A stretch of 64,000 bases of DNA from the NCBI GenBank assembly GCA_021613535.1, contig CP075496.1, positions 12,834,001-12,898,000 on the forward strand, read 5' to 3'. Each line of letters starts with the position of its first letter. Within the stretch, counting starts at the first letter, position 1. Below the pieces are notes generated by a model. That model ran no database searches. It was not told the DNA's origin and worked only from the letters and a program-made list of their open reading frames with translations. This document shows positions 46,209-58,784 of this stretch, piece by piece. The stretch comes from Adineta vaga (Eukaryota; Rotifera). The translations under genes and the position numbers were made by a program.

Positions 46209-47256
46209 TTATGATAAGAGAGTTTTTGTTTGAATATCAATCTTTATGCATTCTTTTTTTTCGATTTTGTCATCAATAAATTGAAATCCTGGTGTGATCC
46301 ATCGACCACATGAACATTTCAGACCATTCAAATGGTACTGTCCAATAATAGTTGAACATTCTGGACATTTTATCCAGTCACCATGCGTATTTTCTGGTGT
46401 ATCTATTTGAGACATAATCCATTCCATACAATGAGTAAAGATTCGTTGTTGACATTCTTTTTCTGCAGACAATTTCGTACGCTTATCATTTCCATGTTTA
46501 CTAAACCAATCAATCAATCCTACACCTTCGAAATGGCGTGATAAATCAACATTAGTAAATAATTCTCTCTGACAATGTCGGCATACGTATGTATCTGTGA
46601 TTGTACATTGCGCATGACCATAGGGAAGTGTAAATGCTTGGCGGTATTCTTGACGGAGTGTATTTTTTTGATCGATACCATTATTTTCAATGTCATGATC
46701 AAGATAAATCAGACGAGCACGTTCAAATTGAAATTCTTTATATAAAGTATGATTTTTATCGAGTTGACGATTCATCTGTTCGAATAAATATAATTGAGAA
46801 GTAAAACTTGGATTCGGTTGAACACCTGGACGTGCATTTCTAAGACGTTTCAATGCATCATCAACGGATAATTTATATCGATGCATTAGCCACATACATG
46901 CAATAGTGGCACTACGAGAAACACCTAAAATAAAGAAGTTCATCAGTGAATCAATTCAATGACTTGAACAAACCGACGAGACAATGAATAAGTACATTAT
47001 TAGTTGAATTTTCCGTCAATGCATTTAATATAAAATCATAACATGCATCAAATTCTGTCAATAGATCTGTTGTTTCTATATCTTCAACACGAATATGTTT
47101 ACGAATATAATTATCATTGGAATCAATCGGTAAATCAGATTCAATAAGACTTAAAATATGTGTGATATGAAGACTATCCAAAGCTATAGTATTCTGCATT
47201 GCAGCAAAACTTCCAAGCCATATTCGATCATCAATCAAATCTGCATTAAATTCCAT
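46209..47256 (-). CDS. DUSP12: Dual-specificity phosphatase 12 (YVH1)
   Basis: Two exons (46974-47256, 46209-46924) give about 332 residues, close to human DUSP12 (340). The phosphatase domain starts at residue 1 with DDRIWLGSFAA and reaches the P-loop HCLVGVSRSATI, matching HC-x2-G-x-SRS. The glycine codon in this loop is split by the only intron, and the catalytic cysteine is the last but three residue of exon 1. The acid comes from the VEDIETTDLL segment. NARPGVQPNPSFTSQL is typical of the family. The C-terminal zinc-binding domain is present: CRHCQRELF, then WIKCPECSTIIGQY, CSCGRWITPGFQF. In yeast and animals YVH1 helps 60S ribosome maturation through this zinc domain, partly independent of phosphatase activity. 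Confidence 0.93.
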
Positions 47257-47409
47257 TTCTCTTTTTTACAAATACTAAATCTAAAATAATCATTTTTCTT
47301 TTCTTTCTATGACAAAATAATCCTTTTAAAGTTAACTTAGTAAAGAATTATCAATATCACGCTTTATTTTGTAATCAATTGTTTATTGAAAGACAAAAGT
47401 GAAAAATTA

Positions 47410-47766
47410 TTAATTAAAAATATCAATATCCAATTGCCAATCATTTTTGTCCGCACCAGAACGTTTCCAGATAACTTGATAATTTCCATGATCAAGTGAG
47501 TGTTGATAAGAACTTGTTTCAATCAAACGATCGTGTCCACCTTCAATCACAGTACCTGTCGTCAAACGAAGATTATCAACTCCAACATCTCGAGCACCTT
47601 GCCAAAATTGTTTGATATTTTCACGTCCTTCATATTTATTCTTATTTGATGGGAAAAGTCGTCCTTCAGTTGTGTAAAGCCCTGCTAATTCATCGATTTT
47701 TCCACTATTGAACAGTTGCTCAAAATTTCGATTTGCTGCATCAATCGTCTGGAATGGTGTCGACAT
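47410..47766 (-). CDS. NTF2-like (SnoaL/DUF4440-type) small protein
   Basis: An intronless frame of 118 residues. FQTIDAANRNFEQLFNSGK, DELAGLYTTEGRLFPSN, GRENIKQFWQG and the final strand (YQVIWKRSGADKNDWQLDI) fit the cone-shaped NTF2-like fold of the SnoaL/DUF4440 type: a helical start, an acidic loop, then four antiparallel strands. Members are diverse small cytosolic proteins with or without enzyme activity, so no reaction is claimed. There is no signal peptide. It lies upstream of DUSP12 on the same strand with a 153-bp gap. Relatives occur in bacteria and some animals, so transfer is possible but not needed. Confidence 0.75.
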   Translation of the reverse strand: MSTPFQTIDAANRNFEQLFNSGKIDELAGLYTTEGRLFPSNKNKYEGRENIKQFWQGARDVGVDNLRLTTGTVIEGGHDRLIETSSYQHSLDHGNYQVIWKRSGADKNDWQLDIDIFN

Positions 47767-48291
47767 ATTTTATTATTCTAATGATTTGAAAAAAGTACGA
47801 ATAAACAATCGTATTTATATGGGTCAAATTTGTTATTAAACACTCCAGAAAAGAAAAAAAAATAGGGCTTTTTCTTCTCCTTTTATTAAGCAAACTGCGC
47901 AATTATGTATATGTATGTCAGCAGTTTTCTCTCATTGTTTTACGCTTCAATAATCTTTTTGTAATAACACAAATATTAAATTTGATTGTTGACGTCGAAT
48001 ATAACTTTTAATACTACAAAATGAATAAAAATTACAGAGAAGATATATCTTTTTTTTCATTACTTATTCTCATATTAATATGTACAACGAAATAAAAATC
48101 ATCGAAATCATATTTACAGATAGTTGTAACGCCAAGCGATTTAAAAGAACACATGGATAAAAAGAGGATATGATTGTAAACACATGAAAAATTGTTTGAG
48201 TAGAGTAAAAAAATGGAATAGGAGAAATTTTAAAAATTTTGTTTTATCATTTTGAAATTACACTGAGATCATTTAACTGTTACTTTACCAG

Positions 48292-50150
48292 TTAGATGTT
48301 GACTAGATTCATCTGTGAGTGTTTTTTCTCTTCTGGAGTAGTTGTAGTTACTGTTGGCACATTTTGTCGATCTTCTTCATCGCTTGATGATAGAGCCGAG
48401 AGTGATGTAGCAGATGAAATCATTTCTGGACTTGAGATAGATTTCATTTCATTTCTTAGATCATTAGAAGGATGAGGAATGTTTGATGAAAGTTTACGAG
48501 CAAGTTCATATTGATCATCATCTGTATTTGTAGTTGCGATCGATTGACTAGAACGATTCGATGAGGAATAAATTGAATCATTAGATAGGTTTTGATTCAC
48601 AGATTCTACAAGTTCAACTGTATGTATTCGTCTAAAAGATAAAGATTCATGAATAAGCTGTTGAAGAAATGAGAATTACATACGCATTATCGGTTGGTGT
48701 TGATTTTTGACTATTAGGCTGCGATGAATTTTTGGGAGGTGTGATTGAACCAGAAGGTTGAGTTTTCTTTCGACGAAGTTCGGCTTCATCTCGAGCTGTT
48801 CGTCTATTTTGATAGAAAATAGAAAGAGAATTAATGAGAAATTTGTTGTAATTTTAAACAAACAATTCAAGTTGAAGTTCAAGAATAATATTTTCCATTT
48901 GTAAAACTTCACTTTCACGTTCAGCTTGTAGAGTTTCATATCGAATTTTTAATTGTTGCAATTCTCGATCACGATGTCTAAGCAATTCTTCGAAATATTT
49001 CTAAAATAAACGAAAAAATTCGATAAACAATAACTTCTTTTTCACTATAACAACATTTACCCTTTGTTCAACTTCGAGTTTGTATTTCTCTAAAGATATA
49101 ATGTCACCGTCTAATGAATTCATTGATTTCATTTCATTGATGGATGATAGTCGTTTATTTTCTTCATTACTATTCTGATTTTTAAATAACTGTTGAGTTC
49201 TACATAAGAGAAGAAAACAGAATTGAAATAATGAAGTATTGAAAGTTTTTACTTTTTCGATTTATAAGATAAAAATGGTGTTAAATCGATGACATCAATT
49301 TCGGAATCATTCATCATCATAAGACCATCTTTTTTAAAGCAAAAACTAAAATCGAGAGTATTTAATGCAGCTAATTGATCACATATAATAAATGCTTGAG
49401 ATGATGTCATAATCGAATCATCATGATAGAATTTTCTAAAAACAAAAAGCTTTGATTTTGTGAAGAAGAATGAAGAAACATACTGAACAAGATGACAATC
49501 GGAAATGACTAGTTTTAAAAGTTCGGAAAGTTTCTTTTCCATCAGAGCAAATTTGAGCCATGCTCTACCCTAAAAGAAAATCGATATGAAGATTATATCT
49601 CAATTGATTATATAATGGTAAAAAAGGTCAAATCCAAAAGATTTCTGTAAACATCATACCTTATCTTTGATGCATCGAGAATTTGTTACTTCTTCGACTC
49701 GTTCGACAACTAGGAGAAAAAAAGAGAGAATGTGTACAATAAGATTACTAATGGTATGTATTCTTACTAGTTTGTCGACAAGAACCAATACATGCTGGTC
49801 GAATAAAATCCCAAAAATATTGTCGTCCTGTCAACCAAGTTCCTATTAAATCAAAGAAAACAATTTCTTAAGATTAGATTTTTGTTTTATATTACCTCGC
49901 ATACGAAAACTAAGAACACGTTCGAGTGTAATGATAAAATTCGTTACATCGTTATTTCGATCATCAAGAGTTGGTGTTACAGTTACAGATGAAGATTGAT
50001 CAATCAATGTATTCAATGTTAATCTAATTAAAAGAACTAAATCTTCTCATTTCCAAAACTATCGAACAACAAAATTTACTTGATTAAACAAAGTAAATTT
50101 GCTTTTTCTCGTTCGATATTTACACTTCCATCATAACTGAATGTTGCCAT
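48292..50150 (-). CDS. RUNDC3: RUN domain-containing protein 3 homologue
   Basis: About eight exons run from the ATG at 50150 (first exon 50080-50150, second 49896-50023) to the stop at 48292. The RUN domain is clear: VNIEREKANLLCLIKLTLNTLI, FIITLERVLSFR, YFWDFIRPAC, KDKGRAWLKFALMEKKLSE, then LNTLDFSFCFKKDG and IDLTPFL. This order is specific to RUNDC3A/B. A coiled coil follows (EVEQRKYFEELLRHRDRELQQ, then a LQAERESEVLQ and ILELQ segment). The serine-rich tail after it (NRSSQSI, SLSALSSSDEED) is longer than in vertebrate relatives. RUNDC3A was described as a Rap2 interactor in neurons, and the RUN fold generally binds small GTPases. The protein is cytosolic. Internal exon limits are approximate. 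Confidence 0.85.
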
Positions 50151-50496
50151 ATCTTCTGTTCTATTCAAGAAGATGACGTTACAGTTCGATAGAAATCTGA
50201 AACAAACTAAATAAAGCAATTTTTTTTGTTTGTAAATAAACATAAAGGATCATCAATATTCTCCTTCATATCCATGCATCTACATCGTTCTCCCGGTTCG
50301 TCTGTTTCTTCTTTTTCTCTCATTTGTTTTCTTTTCGTAATCGATTTGTCAACCTATATATCGTTCGACAAAAAAAACAAAGAATTTTTTCACAAGACAA
50401 GGAAAAAAACCAAGAAATAGATAAATCCATATGTACATACAAAATAACATGAGATACTGACGAATAGGAATATAACTTTTTTTTGTTTTCAACATT

Positions 50497-50754
50497 CTAA
50501 CGGTAATAATTATTATATCCTCCTCCACTTCCTCCTCCTCCTCCTCTTCGTTGTTGATTATAATTTCCATTACGTTGTTTCGTATGAGAATAATCTTGAT
50601 CGTTTCTATTGTATGGATGATATGAATGTTGTTTTCGGCGTTCAAATCTTTGTGGTGCCATTCGATCCTCATAGGCGAACTGTGACTGCACTGGATAGCT
50701 ATTACTCTCATGATTATTAGAAAAGAGTGGAATCGGTAATGGTGGTTGTTGTTG

Positions 50755-50785
<31 letters not shown>

Positions 50786-51203
50786 TGTGGTGATTGCCAA
50801 GGAGCTGCTGAACGATGTAATAATGTATCACTAACATAGATTTCTGGTGTATATGGTTCATTAGGATTATTATTAAAATCTTTATTTGCAGAGCGAGCTG
50901 CTAAACGTAATGGCCGATTAAATAGAGAGACATTTTCCATAATAGCTTCAGCATATGGAATTGACTCTTCATGTTTAAATGTAATAAAAGCAAATGATCG
51001 TCGTCCATCACGTTTCATTGTAACTGCTTCTAAAGGACCACTCTATTCATAGAAAGAAATGACAAGGTTTTTTTTATAAAGAAGAATCAAAATTATCGAA
51101 TATTTACTTGAAGAAAAAGTTCAAAGAGCATTTCTTCTGTGACATTTTCATGTAAATTTCCACAGTATAAGGTTCGACGTTCTTTATTATCACGATGAGA
51201 CAT
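50497..51203 (-). CDS. RBM7: RBM7-like RNA-binding protein
   Basis: Two exons (51108-51203, 50497-51042) give 213 residues. A single RRM occupies residues about 10-85: RTLYCGNLHENVTEEMLFELF as RNP2 and first helix, then RSFAFITFKHEESIPYAEAI as RNP1 and second helix, with LFNRPLRLAARS closing the domain. ELF-x-Q followed by GPLEAV, FKHE and PYA match RBM7/RBM11, the RNA-binding subunit of the nuclear exosome targeting (NEXT) complex, which hands noncoding RNAs to the exosome. The C-terminus is low complexity: about 15 glutamines, then aromatic/arginine-rich stretches and a GGGGGSGGGYNNYYR end. The polyQ tract comes from a CAG/CAA repeat at 50747-50789. An AG acceptor-like signal lies two bases before the ATG. 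Confidence 0.82.
50747..50789 (-). repeat. Glutamine-coding CAG/CAA repeat in RBM7
   Basis: Consecutive CTG and TTG triplets on the plus strand encode a run of about 15 glutamines in RBM7. Pure CTG units on one side suggest recent slippage and length polymorphism. Confidence 0.8.
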
Positions 51204-51205
51204 AT

Positions 51206-51214
51206 CTAAAAACG
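51206..51214 (-). promoter_or_regulatory. Acceptor-like site just upstream of the RBM7 ATG
   Basis: The minus strand reads GTTTTTAG, then AT, then the ATG. It fits a trans-splice acceptor with almost no 5'-UTR. Confidence 0.35.
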
Positions 51215-51566
51215 ACTAATTTGACATGAAATACAATGAGATAGAAAGAAAATAAGATAAAAATGAAAAAAAAATCGTTTTATTTATTATTATTGACATT
51301 CTTTCATTCGTTCACCAATCAGAAAATAATTCATCAAGAAATAAATTTATTTTCAAATGAAAAATTTTATTTGAATATTTAAAAATAGTTTTTCTTGAAG
51401 AAAAAAATAAAATTTATTTGAAAGACATTTGTAAAATGACATCGAAAGTTATGCTCAATTTTCATTGGTCAACAACGAAAAGTTGATGAATCATAAACAC
51501 GCGATAAAATTCGGTCATATCATTTCTTTTTTTAAGTACAAAATCAAACGTTTCCTTGAAAAAACA

Positions 51567-54500
51567 ATGACGGATGAAATCATCTACCCACTTGATACAA
51601 GTATTGATTGATTTTCAAATGAATAATTTATCAATTTGGTTTATTTCTAGCAACATTGAATCGATATTTTATTCAATTGATTTCTTGTGGAGATGATTAT
51701 CAATTTCAAGAATTGATTCAAACATTTCTACCAGTTTTAATTCGTAGTATTGAAGTACAAAATGAGGATTTTAGAAAAAAAGTAAATGATAAGATAATTG
51801 AATCACAAAAATTCACGTTTCTTTCATAGGCATTTGAAGTGTTTGTTCATGTGAATAAACGAGTCAAATCTCGTCCAGAAATACAAATACCAGTGCAAAG
51901 TCTTTTAGAAATTTTTACAACATCAACACAATGTTCACCATTTGCTTCGGTGAGGAATCTTCTTTTGTTTTTTTGAAAAAGACGAATGTATTCTATTTAG
52001 AATTTTTCTATAATGTATATTAAAATGGGTTTTATGCGTTTAAAATCTGATCTTCAAGTTGAGTTAATTCCTCTTCTTTTTCAATCATTACCAAATCGAT
52101 CAAATTCTCATCAAGAATTACTCATGGGTCTTATCGTTTATGCTTTGCAACACGTTCGAATCATCCCGAATATGAATGAAAATATTACCAAATATGGTCT
52201 TGTTGATCAACCAACAATTCGACATTTATTTCTTAATTTTCTTCTCAATGTTCTTCTTTTACCTTACAAGTATGTTCTAAACATCTTCTCGAATAAATAA
52301 TTTCTCGATTTTCCTCTCGGCAGATTTGATGAAACAAAATCTCGAACTACGACCAATACACAACGCGCTCATGTTGAACCATCTCAAGCACCTGTCGATG
52401 AAGTTCTTTTTTCCACTATGGAAGATGCACCCAGTAAAGAACCAGAAGCATTTAAACAACCATTTCCATGTATGAATGAGCCCTTATATAATCGAATAAC
52501 TGAAGCAATTCAAACCGATGATTTAGATCAAGTTGAAAAGGTAAATACTCAAATCTAGTCAAACTAAAGATTATCAATTGAATTTTAGCTCAAAGCTGGA
52601 ATATTGAAATTTCTCAATGGAAATATCTATTCTGAAAATGAGATTGTCTTTCATTTTGTTCTATCAACAGCTGATTCAAGATACTCGTAGGTATGCTCAA
52701 CTGATTGTATTAACAAAAATTGATAAATTCTTTATTTCAGTGTTGTTCTAGCAGCTGAACATGACATCAAACGTTTAACAGTTGCTGTAGATTGGAATCT
52801 AATGCAACATATTCAACATCTATTTGAATTCTTCTTAGGAACAGCCAAAACGATTAAACAACAACAAAAAGTAATATTTTAACATTTAATTTCTCTTGAA
52901 AATCTTTATGTCAATATTTAGAATGAAGAAATGATTCGTAATCCATCAAATACACGTATTCGTTTGAAACTTTATCCTTATCTACTTAAATCACGCATAG
53001 CTAGTACAATATTTCCACATTCAATTCAAGTAAATTAATTAAATTTTCAAAAAACTCTCTTGAAAAATTTCTTTGCTTCTTTCAGATTCTTTATGAAAGT
53101 CTGTTCGGTAATTCAACAAATGCTCGGATCAAATATTTTTCATTACAATTCACACAAAATATCATTCAAAAGTGAGTTTGTTTTTGTACTGCATAATTTC
53201 ATTTCAAAACTACTTTTTCTTTTTCAGTGCTGAATTGAATCATTTAATCGGTGTATCAAAATTATTATTGAATGCTTTAGAAAAAGTTTTAAATACTGAA
53301 ACACATAAAACACATGATGCATCACGTTTAAGAAGTTTAACATATGTTTTAATTGGTAAACTTTCCTATCGTGTACCGAAATTATTTGCTGATGATATTC
53401 GTTTAACTCAACAATTTTTTGAAGCATTAAAAACTGAAGATAATGATTGTTGTTTAAACATTCAAGAAGCTTTAAAGTATGTCTAATCACATATTTCAAC
53501 GATTGAATACTATTTTTTATCTTCTAGTTTATTAGCTTATTCTCAAAAAGATGCGGGTGTGTCAAGTAAACTTATGCTTCAACAATTATTAACACAACAA
53601 GTTATTCCAAATCCAACTTCAGATGCAGTTCCAATTGATTATCCAAATTGTCGTCAAGCTGCTGTTTCATATGTGATGAATGTATTTCCATCAAATGATT
53701 GTACATCACGTTTTATTCTTCTTACAGCTTGTTCAGATCGAAATGAAGATATACGTTTATTAGCCAATCGAAATCTCTTCAATAATCAAGATGAGAATTA
53801 TCCGGATTTTCAATCGTTATTAAAATTAATTCTTTTAAATGCACATGGTGATTATCCAATGGGTAGACAAACGTTAGTTTATCATCCACAAACATATCAA
53901 GAAATGATTTATTATTTGCATCGGTGTTTGATACGACAAAATTTCAATGGCGAAAAAACAACACCTTTATGGAAATATGAAGAACAACTTCCATGTGTTG
54001 CGGAAATAGCTCGACAGAATCCAACGATTTGGTATAATTACATTCAATTCCTTCTGGATTTTGTTCTTGTTATACATGATTGTTTATCCACATATTTCCT
54101 ATTCGAAGCAATTCTTATTGGTTATCATTTAAATGATACGAAAATCGAAGATTTAATCAATGAAAATTTTAGTTCATTTCGACAATTATCTCTATTCTCA
54201 ACACGTGATGATACTCGACGTTATGCATCATTACTCTATGCCTATATTCTCTCGAAAAAAGACTCGAATCTTTCATCTCTTGATGAATTAATAAAAATTA
54301 TTCAAAACTCAAATCAACGTTTTGAACAACGTGAAGCAAGTATTTTCGTTCTTGGTTACGTTTGTTCATATCTTAATCAATCAAATTCATACGTTAATTC
54401 TGGCAAAGATATTTTATTGAAAATGTTTTTGAATAATTTCAATGAATATAATTTTGCTCTATTGATTGCCATTGGTCAATTAGCACGAATGAAATGTTTT

Positions 54501-57500
54501 ACTGATCGTGATGAGAATCAAATTGAAATTTTTATTGACAAAATTCAATCGAAAATACGAACAATAAATGAAACAAATCGATTGAAAGAAAAAGCAATTC
54601 AAACATTAGGCTTTCTTGCTGTTTGTTATCGAAAACGAAGTGAAAATATCATTGAAATATTAACACAATCACTTGTTGATACTAAACAAATTGAACTACA
54701 ATTAAATATAGGTAAGAACAGACATTTTCCTCCCATGATTCATTCATTCTCTCGTCTTATCTTATCCTTTCAGGTGATGCACTTATATGTTGTATTCTTG
54801 GTGGTGAAACACCATTGGTTGATGATCCCTATCTTATTCTTGATCATAAGTCCTCAGTTTCGAATCAAACGACTTCTAATGAACATGAATTATGTTATGA
54901 ATTAATTAAATATCTTATCAATCGTATTCTTCATTATTCATCGGATATTAACAATCCTCATAGTCGTCAAGCAGCATTTATTTGGTTATTAACATTTCTT
55001 ATACACTGTCGTCGTCCATATTTACAAAAAACATATCGTAATCTATTTGAATCAGAATTATTTCATTTACAAACAAATCTTATTTATGGTTTACTTGATC
55101 AAGATGAATTAAATCAAGAATTGTCATGTAAATGTTTAATTTATATTTATGAAATCATTGAAAATGATGAATTACAATTGAAATTTAATTCGAAATTATT
55201 TGAATATTTTACTGATAGTACACGTTCATTTTCTAGTCAACAAACAACAATTGCCTATGAACATAATATTCAACAATCAACTATTGATAATAATCAACTT
55301 GTACTTTATAAAGAATTATGTTCATTAGTTGAATTATTAAACGCATCGAAGAATATTAAATCACAATTATTCTATTCATTTCTTTATTTAGCTCATGAAA
55401 ATTCTATTTGGTCAACGACACGTTATGGACAATTGTTTTCTTTAGATAACTATGAACAAAAATCTATTGATTATATATTAATCTACATTGAACAATTCAT
55501 ATCTCGACTCTATCGTCTTCTTTACGATCCACAAATACGTATTCAACAATGTATTGAACGAATATGGAAGAAATTATTTGGGTTAACAAAACAAATTCAT
55601 ATTGTTGACAAATATTTTTCATTGATTTTCAATGAATTATATACTGATATGTTATCAACACGTTGGCGTATACGAGAAAGTATTCAATTAGCTTTCTTAG
55701 ATATTTTTCGAATGTCAAATCGAAAATTGATTGATAATCAACAATATTTAGAATTATTTCATGAATTATTTCGAAGATTATTAGCTGTTTGTGATGATAC
55801 GAAAGAATCTGTGAGAAAAGCAGCACTAACAACAATTAATTCATTTAAACAAAATTGTTTACTATTAGCTTGTGATCCAGCTACAACTATATCGAATTCG
55901 TAAGTTTTTTTTCCGTGGCAAAAAAAAGTAACACAAATGATTGTTTTGATTGTGTGATAATTTAGAATGAATGAATTGGAACATAAAGCACGTGGAAGAT
56001 ATGTACTTGAACAGATTTTACCAGTACTTTTAAATGATGGACTCTATAATAAAAATGAAGATATTGCGAAGTTTTCGTTAAATACAATTAGTAAGTTAGG
56101 ATTGAAAACAAAGTTTTTTTTAACGAGAAATACGATGGGAATATGATCTGTTTTTCTTTTTCTTTTTTCTAGTTGAAATCATTCGTTATGGTGATCGTGA
56201 AACATTAAAACCTTATTGTACTGTCATAATTATTGCTCTATTCGAAGCATTATCTTCCATTGAACCTGATATATTTAACTATGCATCAATGAAATTATCT
56301 GCTGCCGAAATGAAAGAACAAATCGATGTTGCACGTTTATTATGTGCACGTTCATCACCATTAATGGATGCAATTAATACTTGTACAAATCAATATGTTG
56401 ATGAAAATATTCTCGATGATCTTTCAGGAAAATTAATTGAAACAATTAAGCATTCTGTTGGATTAACTACAAAATGTCTTATTGGACAATATTTTATAAC
56501 ATTAGCTAATCTTTATCCAACAAATTGCTCGAAATATGTAGGTAAATGGATGGCGGTATTAGTAAATACGATGAGTGTCAATTCCAATCGTACATTAAGA
56601 AAAACTTATACAAGTGTATTAGGTACCATTGTTCGAATAGCTAAACGTTCATCGATTGAAAATCTTCTACAGAAAATTTCGACGTGGTATTATCAAACGG
56701 ACGGTGATTATCAATATGTTTGTGCATTAACATTGAATTCAATTTCTCAATCGAATCAAGATTTATTAATGGAATATGGACAACAAACTTTACCATTGAT
56801 ATTTGTAGCGATGCAAGAAAAAAGTCTGACGAATAAAGTGGAAGAGGAACAACAGGAAGAATTGATTTGGAAAAATCTATGGATTGAACATACTGGAAGT
56901 TCAATGACTGGCATACAAATGTATATGAAAGGAATTATTGATAATATTCGTTTAGCAATTGAACATAGTTCATATGAAATGAAAATAAAAGGTGCACGAG
57001 CAATACAAATGATTGGAGAAACATTGAAAAATAGTTTAGATCGTGAGAATTTGATTGTTTTAGTAGATTTTCTGTTAAAAGGATTATATGGACGAGTTTA
57101 TGAAGGCAAAGTAAGTGTGAATTGAATTTTTTTACATAAAATATATTAGTTATTTTCTCGGTATATGCTAGGAATGTTTCCTACGAGCAATTGAAACAAT
57201 CTGTACATATTGCAAGTAAGTAAACATGATCACAGAATAAATACACAAAAAAAGTTCCTTTCCTTTCGTTTTTAATAACGAGAATTATCTATTGACAAAA
57301 TTCTTCTTTGACCTTTCATCTTCCTATAAAATATTTTATTAACACGATTACGTCATTTTTACACATCGTTGTGAAATTTATCCTCTTATTCATATGACAT
57401 GTTTTCTTTCATAAAATTACTGTGCAACGTAGTGTGAAGTATGGATCAAATATATTGTTAATTCTTCTTTCATAGAGATTCATTAAAAACTTCTCCTGAT

Positions 57501-58277
57501 CTCATTCAACGTATTTATGATCACATTCTGAAAGAATGTAAAAAAGAATTGCTTACATATCGATCTATTGCAATACGTGTATTGTCATTACTTGCTGATC
57601 AATATGATTTTCAAGTTTATGAACTTTTCTGGACATGGTTTGAAAAAGCATTGAAACAACCAGTAAGTATCCTTTCTTTCATTTGAATTCATTAAACATA
57701 TGATATTTAGGATTCGGATGAAGAAGAACAAGGAATGAATGATAATGATGAAGATCCTGTTCTATCCGATGCATATCATCGCACATTAATCGAATGTTTA
57801 CCACGTTTTTGGCCAAAAATATTTGAAATTGAAAATCAATACAAACAATCGACTTTTAATCTTCTCAATGAACTTATCTATCATTCCAGTTGGCAACTTC
57901 AATTACTTATTATTCAATCTATCAATAAAATTCTAGAAAATACTTCCACAATAATCTCATCTGATATCATATCTTTAATAGAACCAATTGTTAATCTTGG
58001 TCCACGTACAAAATCCACTGGATTAAAACGTGAAATTTTAAAATTTCTTCATATTTTCTTTGGTAACTCTCGATATTCCAATTGTCTATGTGAAAATGAA
58101 AATCTACAAAAAGTTCTTCAATTTAATATCGAAGAAATGATTCATGATAATCGTTCATCTGAAATCAGTGAACAAGCAAAAGAAATTAAAAAATCCAATG
58201 AACATTTCTTTTTAAAAACTATAAAACATGAAGAATCTATTCAACCGACAACTGTTGAACAAAATGATTTATTTTAA
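51567..58277 (+). CDS. ECPAS: Proteasome adaptor and scaffold ECM29
   Basis: A gene of roughly 20 exons, starting at the ATG at 51567 (exons 51567-51600, 51651-51781) and ending at the stop at 58277. The product is a giant HEAT/ARM-repeat protein. The N-terminus matches ECM29 closely: FLPVLIRSIEVQNEDFRKKAFEVF, HVNKRVKSRPEIQIPV, NFSIMYIKMGFMRL and LNFLLNVLLLPY. Large internal exons (such as 53559-54710 and 54774-55900) carry repeat after repeat of paired helices, including RQAAVSYVMNVFPS. ECM29 clamps the 19S regulatory particle onto the 20S core, checks proteasome quality and links proteasomes to endosomes and motors. The coding region seems complete and unbroken. Only 40 bp separate its stop from the ferredoxin start, suggesting shared transcription. 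Length is about 1,800 residues by estimate, near the family norm. Confidence 0.9.
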
Positions 58278-58295
58278 TGATAAACTTATTTGAAT

Positions 58296-58317
58296 TTTTT
58301 GTTTTGTTTTGTTTTAG
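58296..58317 (+). promoter_or_regulatory. Pyrimidine tract and AG directly before the ferredoxin ATG
   Basis: TTTTTTG followed by repeated GTTTT units ends in TTTTAG, and the ATG begins at the next base. With the previous stop codon only 40 bp upstream, there is no room for an independent promoter plus leader. The simplest reading is a spliced-leader acceptor in an operon-like transcript. A 5'-UTR intron starting inside ECM29 is the alternative. Confidence 0.5.
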
Positions 58318-58784
58318 ATGAAAAGAAATCTTCTTAGTTTAATTACACGAACTGTATTCAATCAAAATTTCATTTCTCAAAGATATACATCGAACACAAT
58401 TCCATTTGTTAATGTTAAAGTAGTCGATCGAGATAACAAAACAGTCGAAGTAAAAGCAAAAATCGGTACAAATATGCTCGATGTTGTTCTTGATAATAAA
58501 ATAGATATCGATGGATTTGGTGCATGTGAAGGAACACTTGCTTGTTCGACATGTCATGTGATACTTGATAGTGATAATTATAAAACCTTACCTGAACCAG
58601 TCGATGAAGAAAATGATATGTTAGATTTAGCTTTTGGTTTAACACCGACTTCTCGTCTTGCTTGTCAAATTATTGTAGAACCAAGAATGAAAGATTGGAC
58701 TTTTGTTGTACCGAAAGTAAGAAGAGAATTTTTAGAATTAATTTTACTGATTGTTTTTCTTAGGATGTGAACGATCAACGTTAA
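58318..58784 (+). CDS. FDX1: Mitochondrial adrenodoxin-type 2Fe-2S ferredoxin
   Basis: Two exons (58318-58716, 58764-58784) give 139 residues. The N-terminus is basic and amphipathic (KRNLLSLITRTVFNQNFISQRY), a mitochondrial targeting sequence. The ferredoxin domain follows: VKVVDRDNKTVEVKAKIG, DIDGFGACEGTLACSTCHVI and RLACQIIVEP. The four cysteines C-x5-C-x2-C ... C ligate the 2Fe-2S cluster, and DEENDMLDLAFGLTPTSRL is the acidic helix that docks to ferredoxin reductase and partners. Family members pass electrons from NADPH via FDXR to cytochromes P450, to Fe-S cluster assembly or to lipoylation. The sequence is closest to FDX1/FDX2; FDX2-type function is possible, since the SRLGCQ of FDX1 reads SRLACQ. 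The second exon encodes only DVNDQR. Confidence 0.93.

Noticed and set aside
50349-50861. 170-codon minus-strand frame with Ser/Asn/His runs
   Set aside because: An alternative frame of the RBM7 exon; runs come from reading the CAG repeat and Gly-rich codons out of frame. The RRM-bearing frame is the real one.
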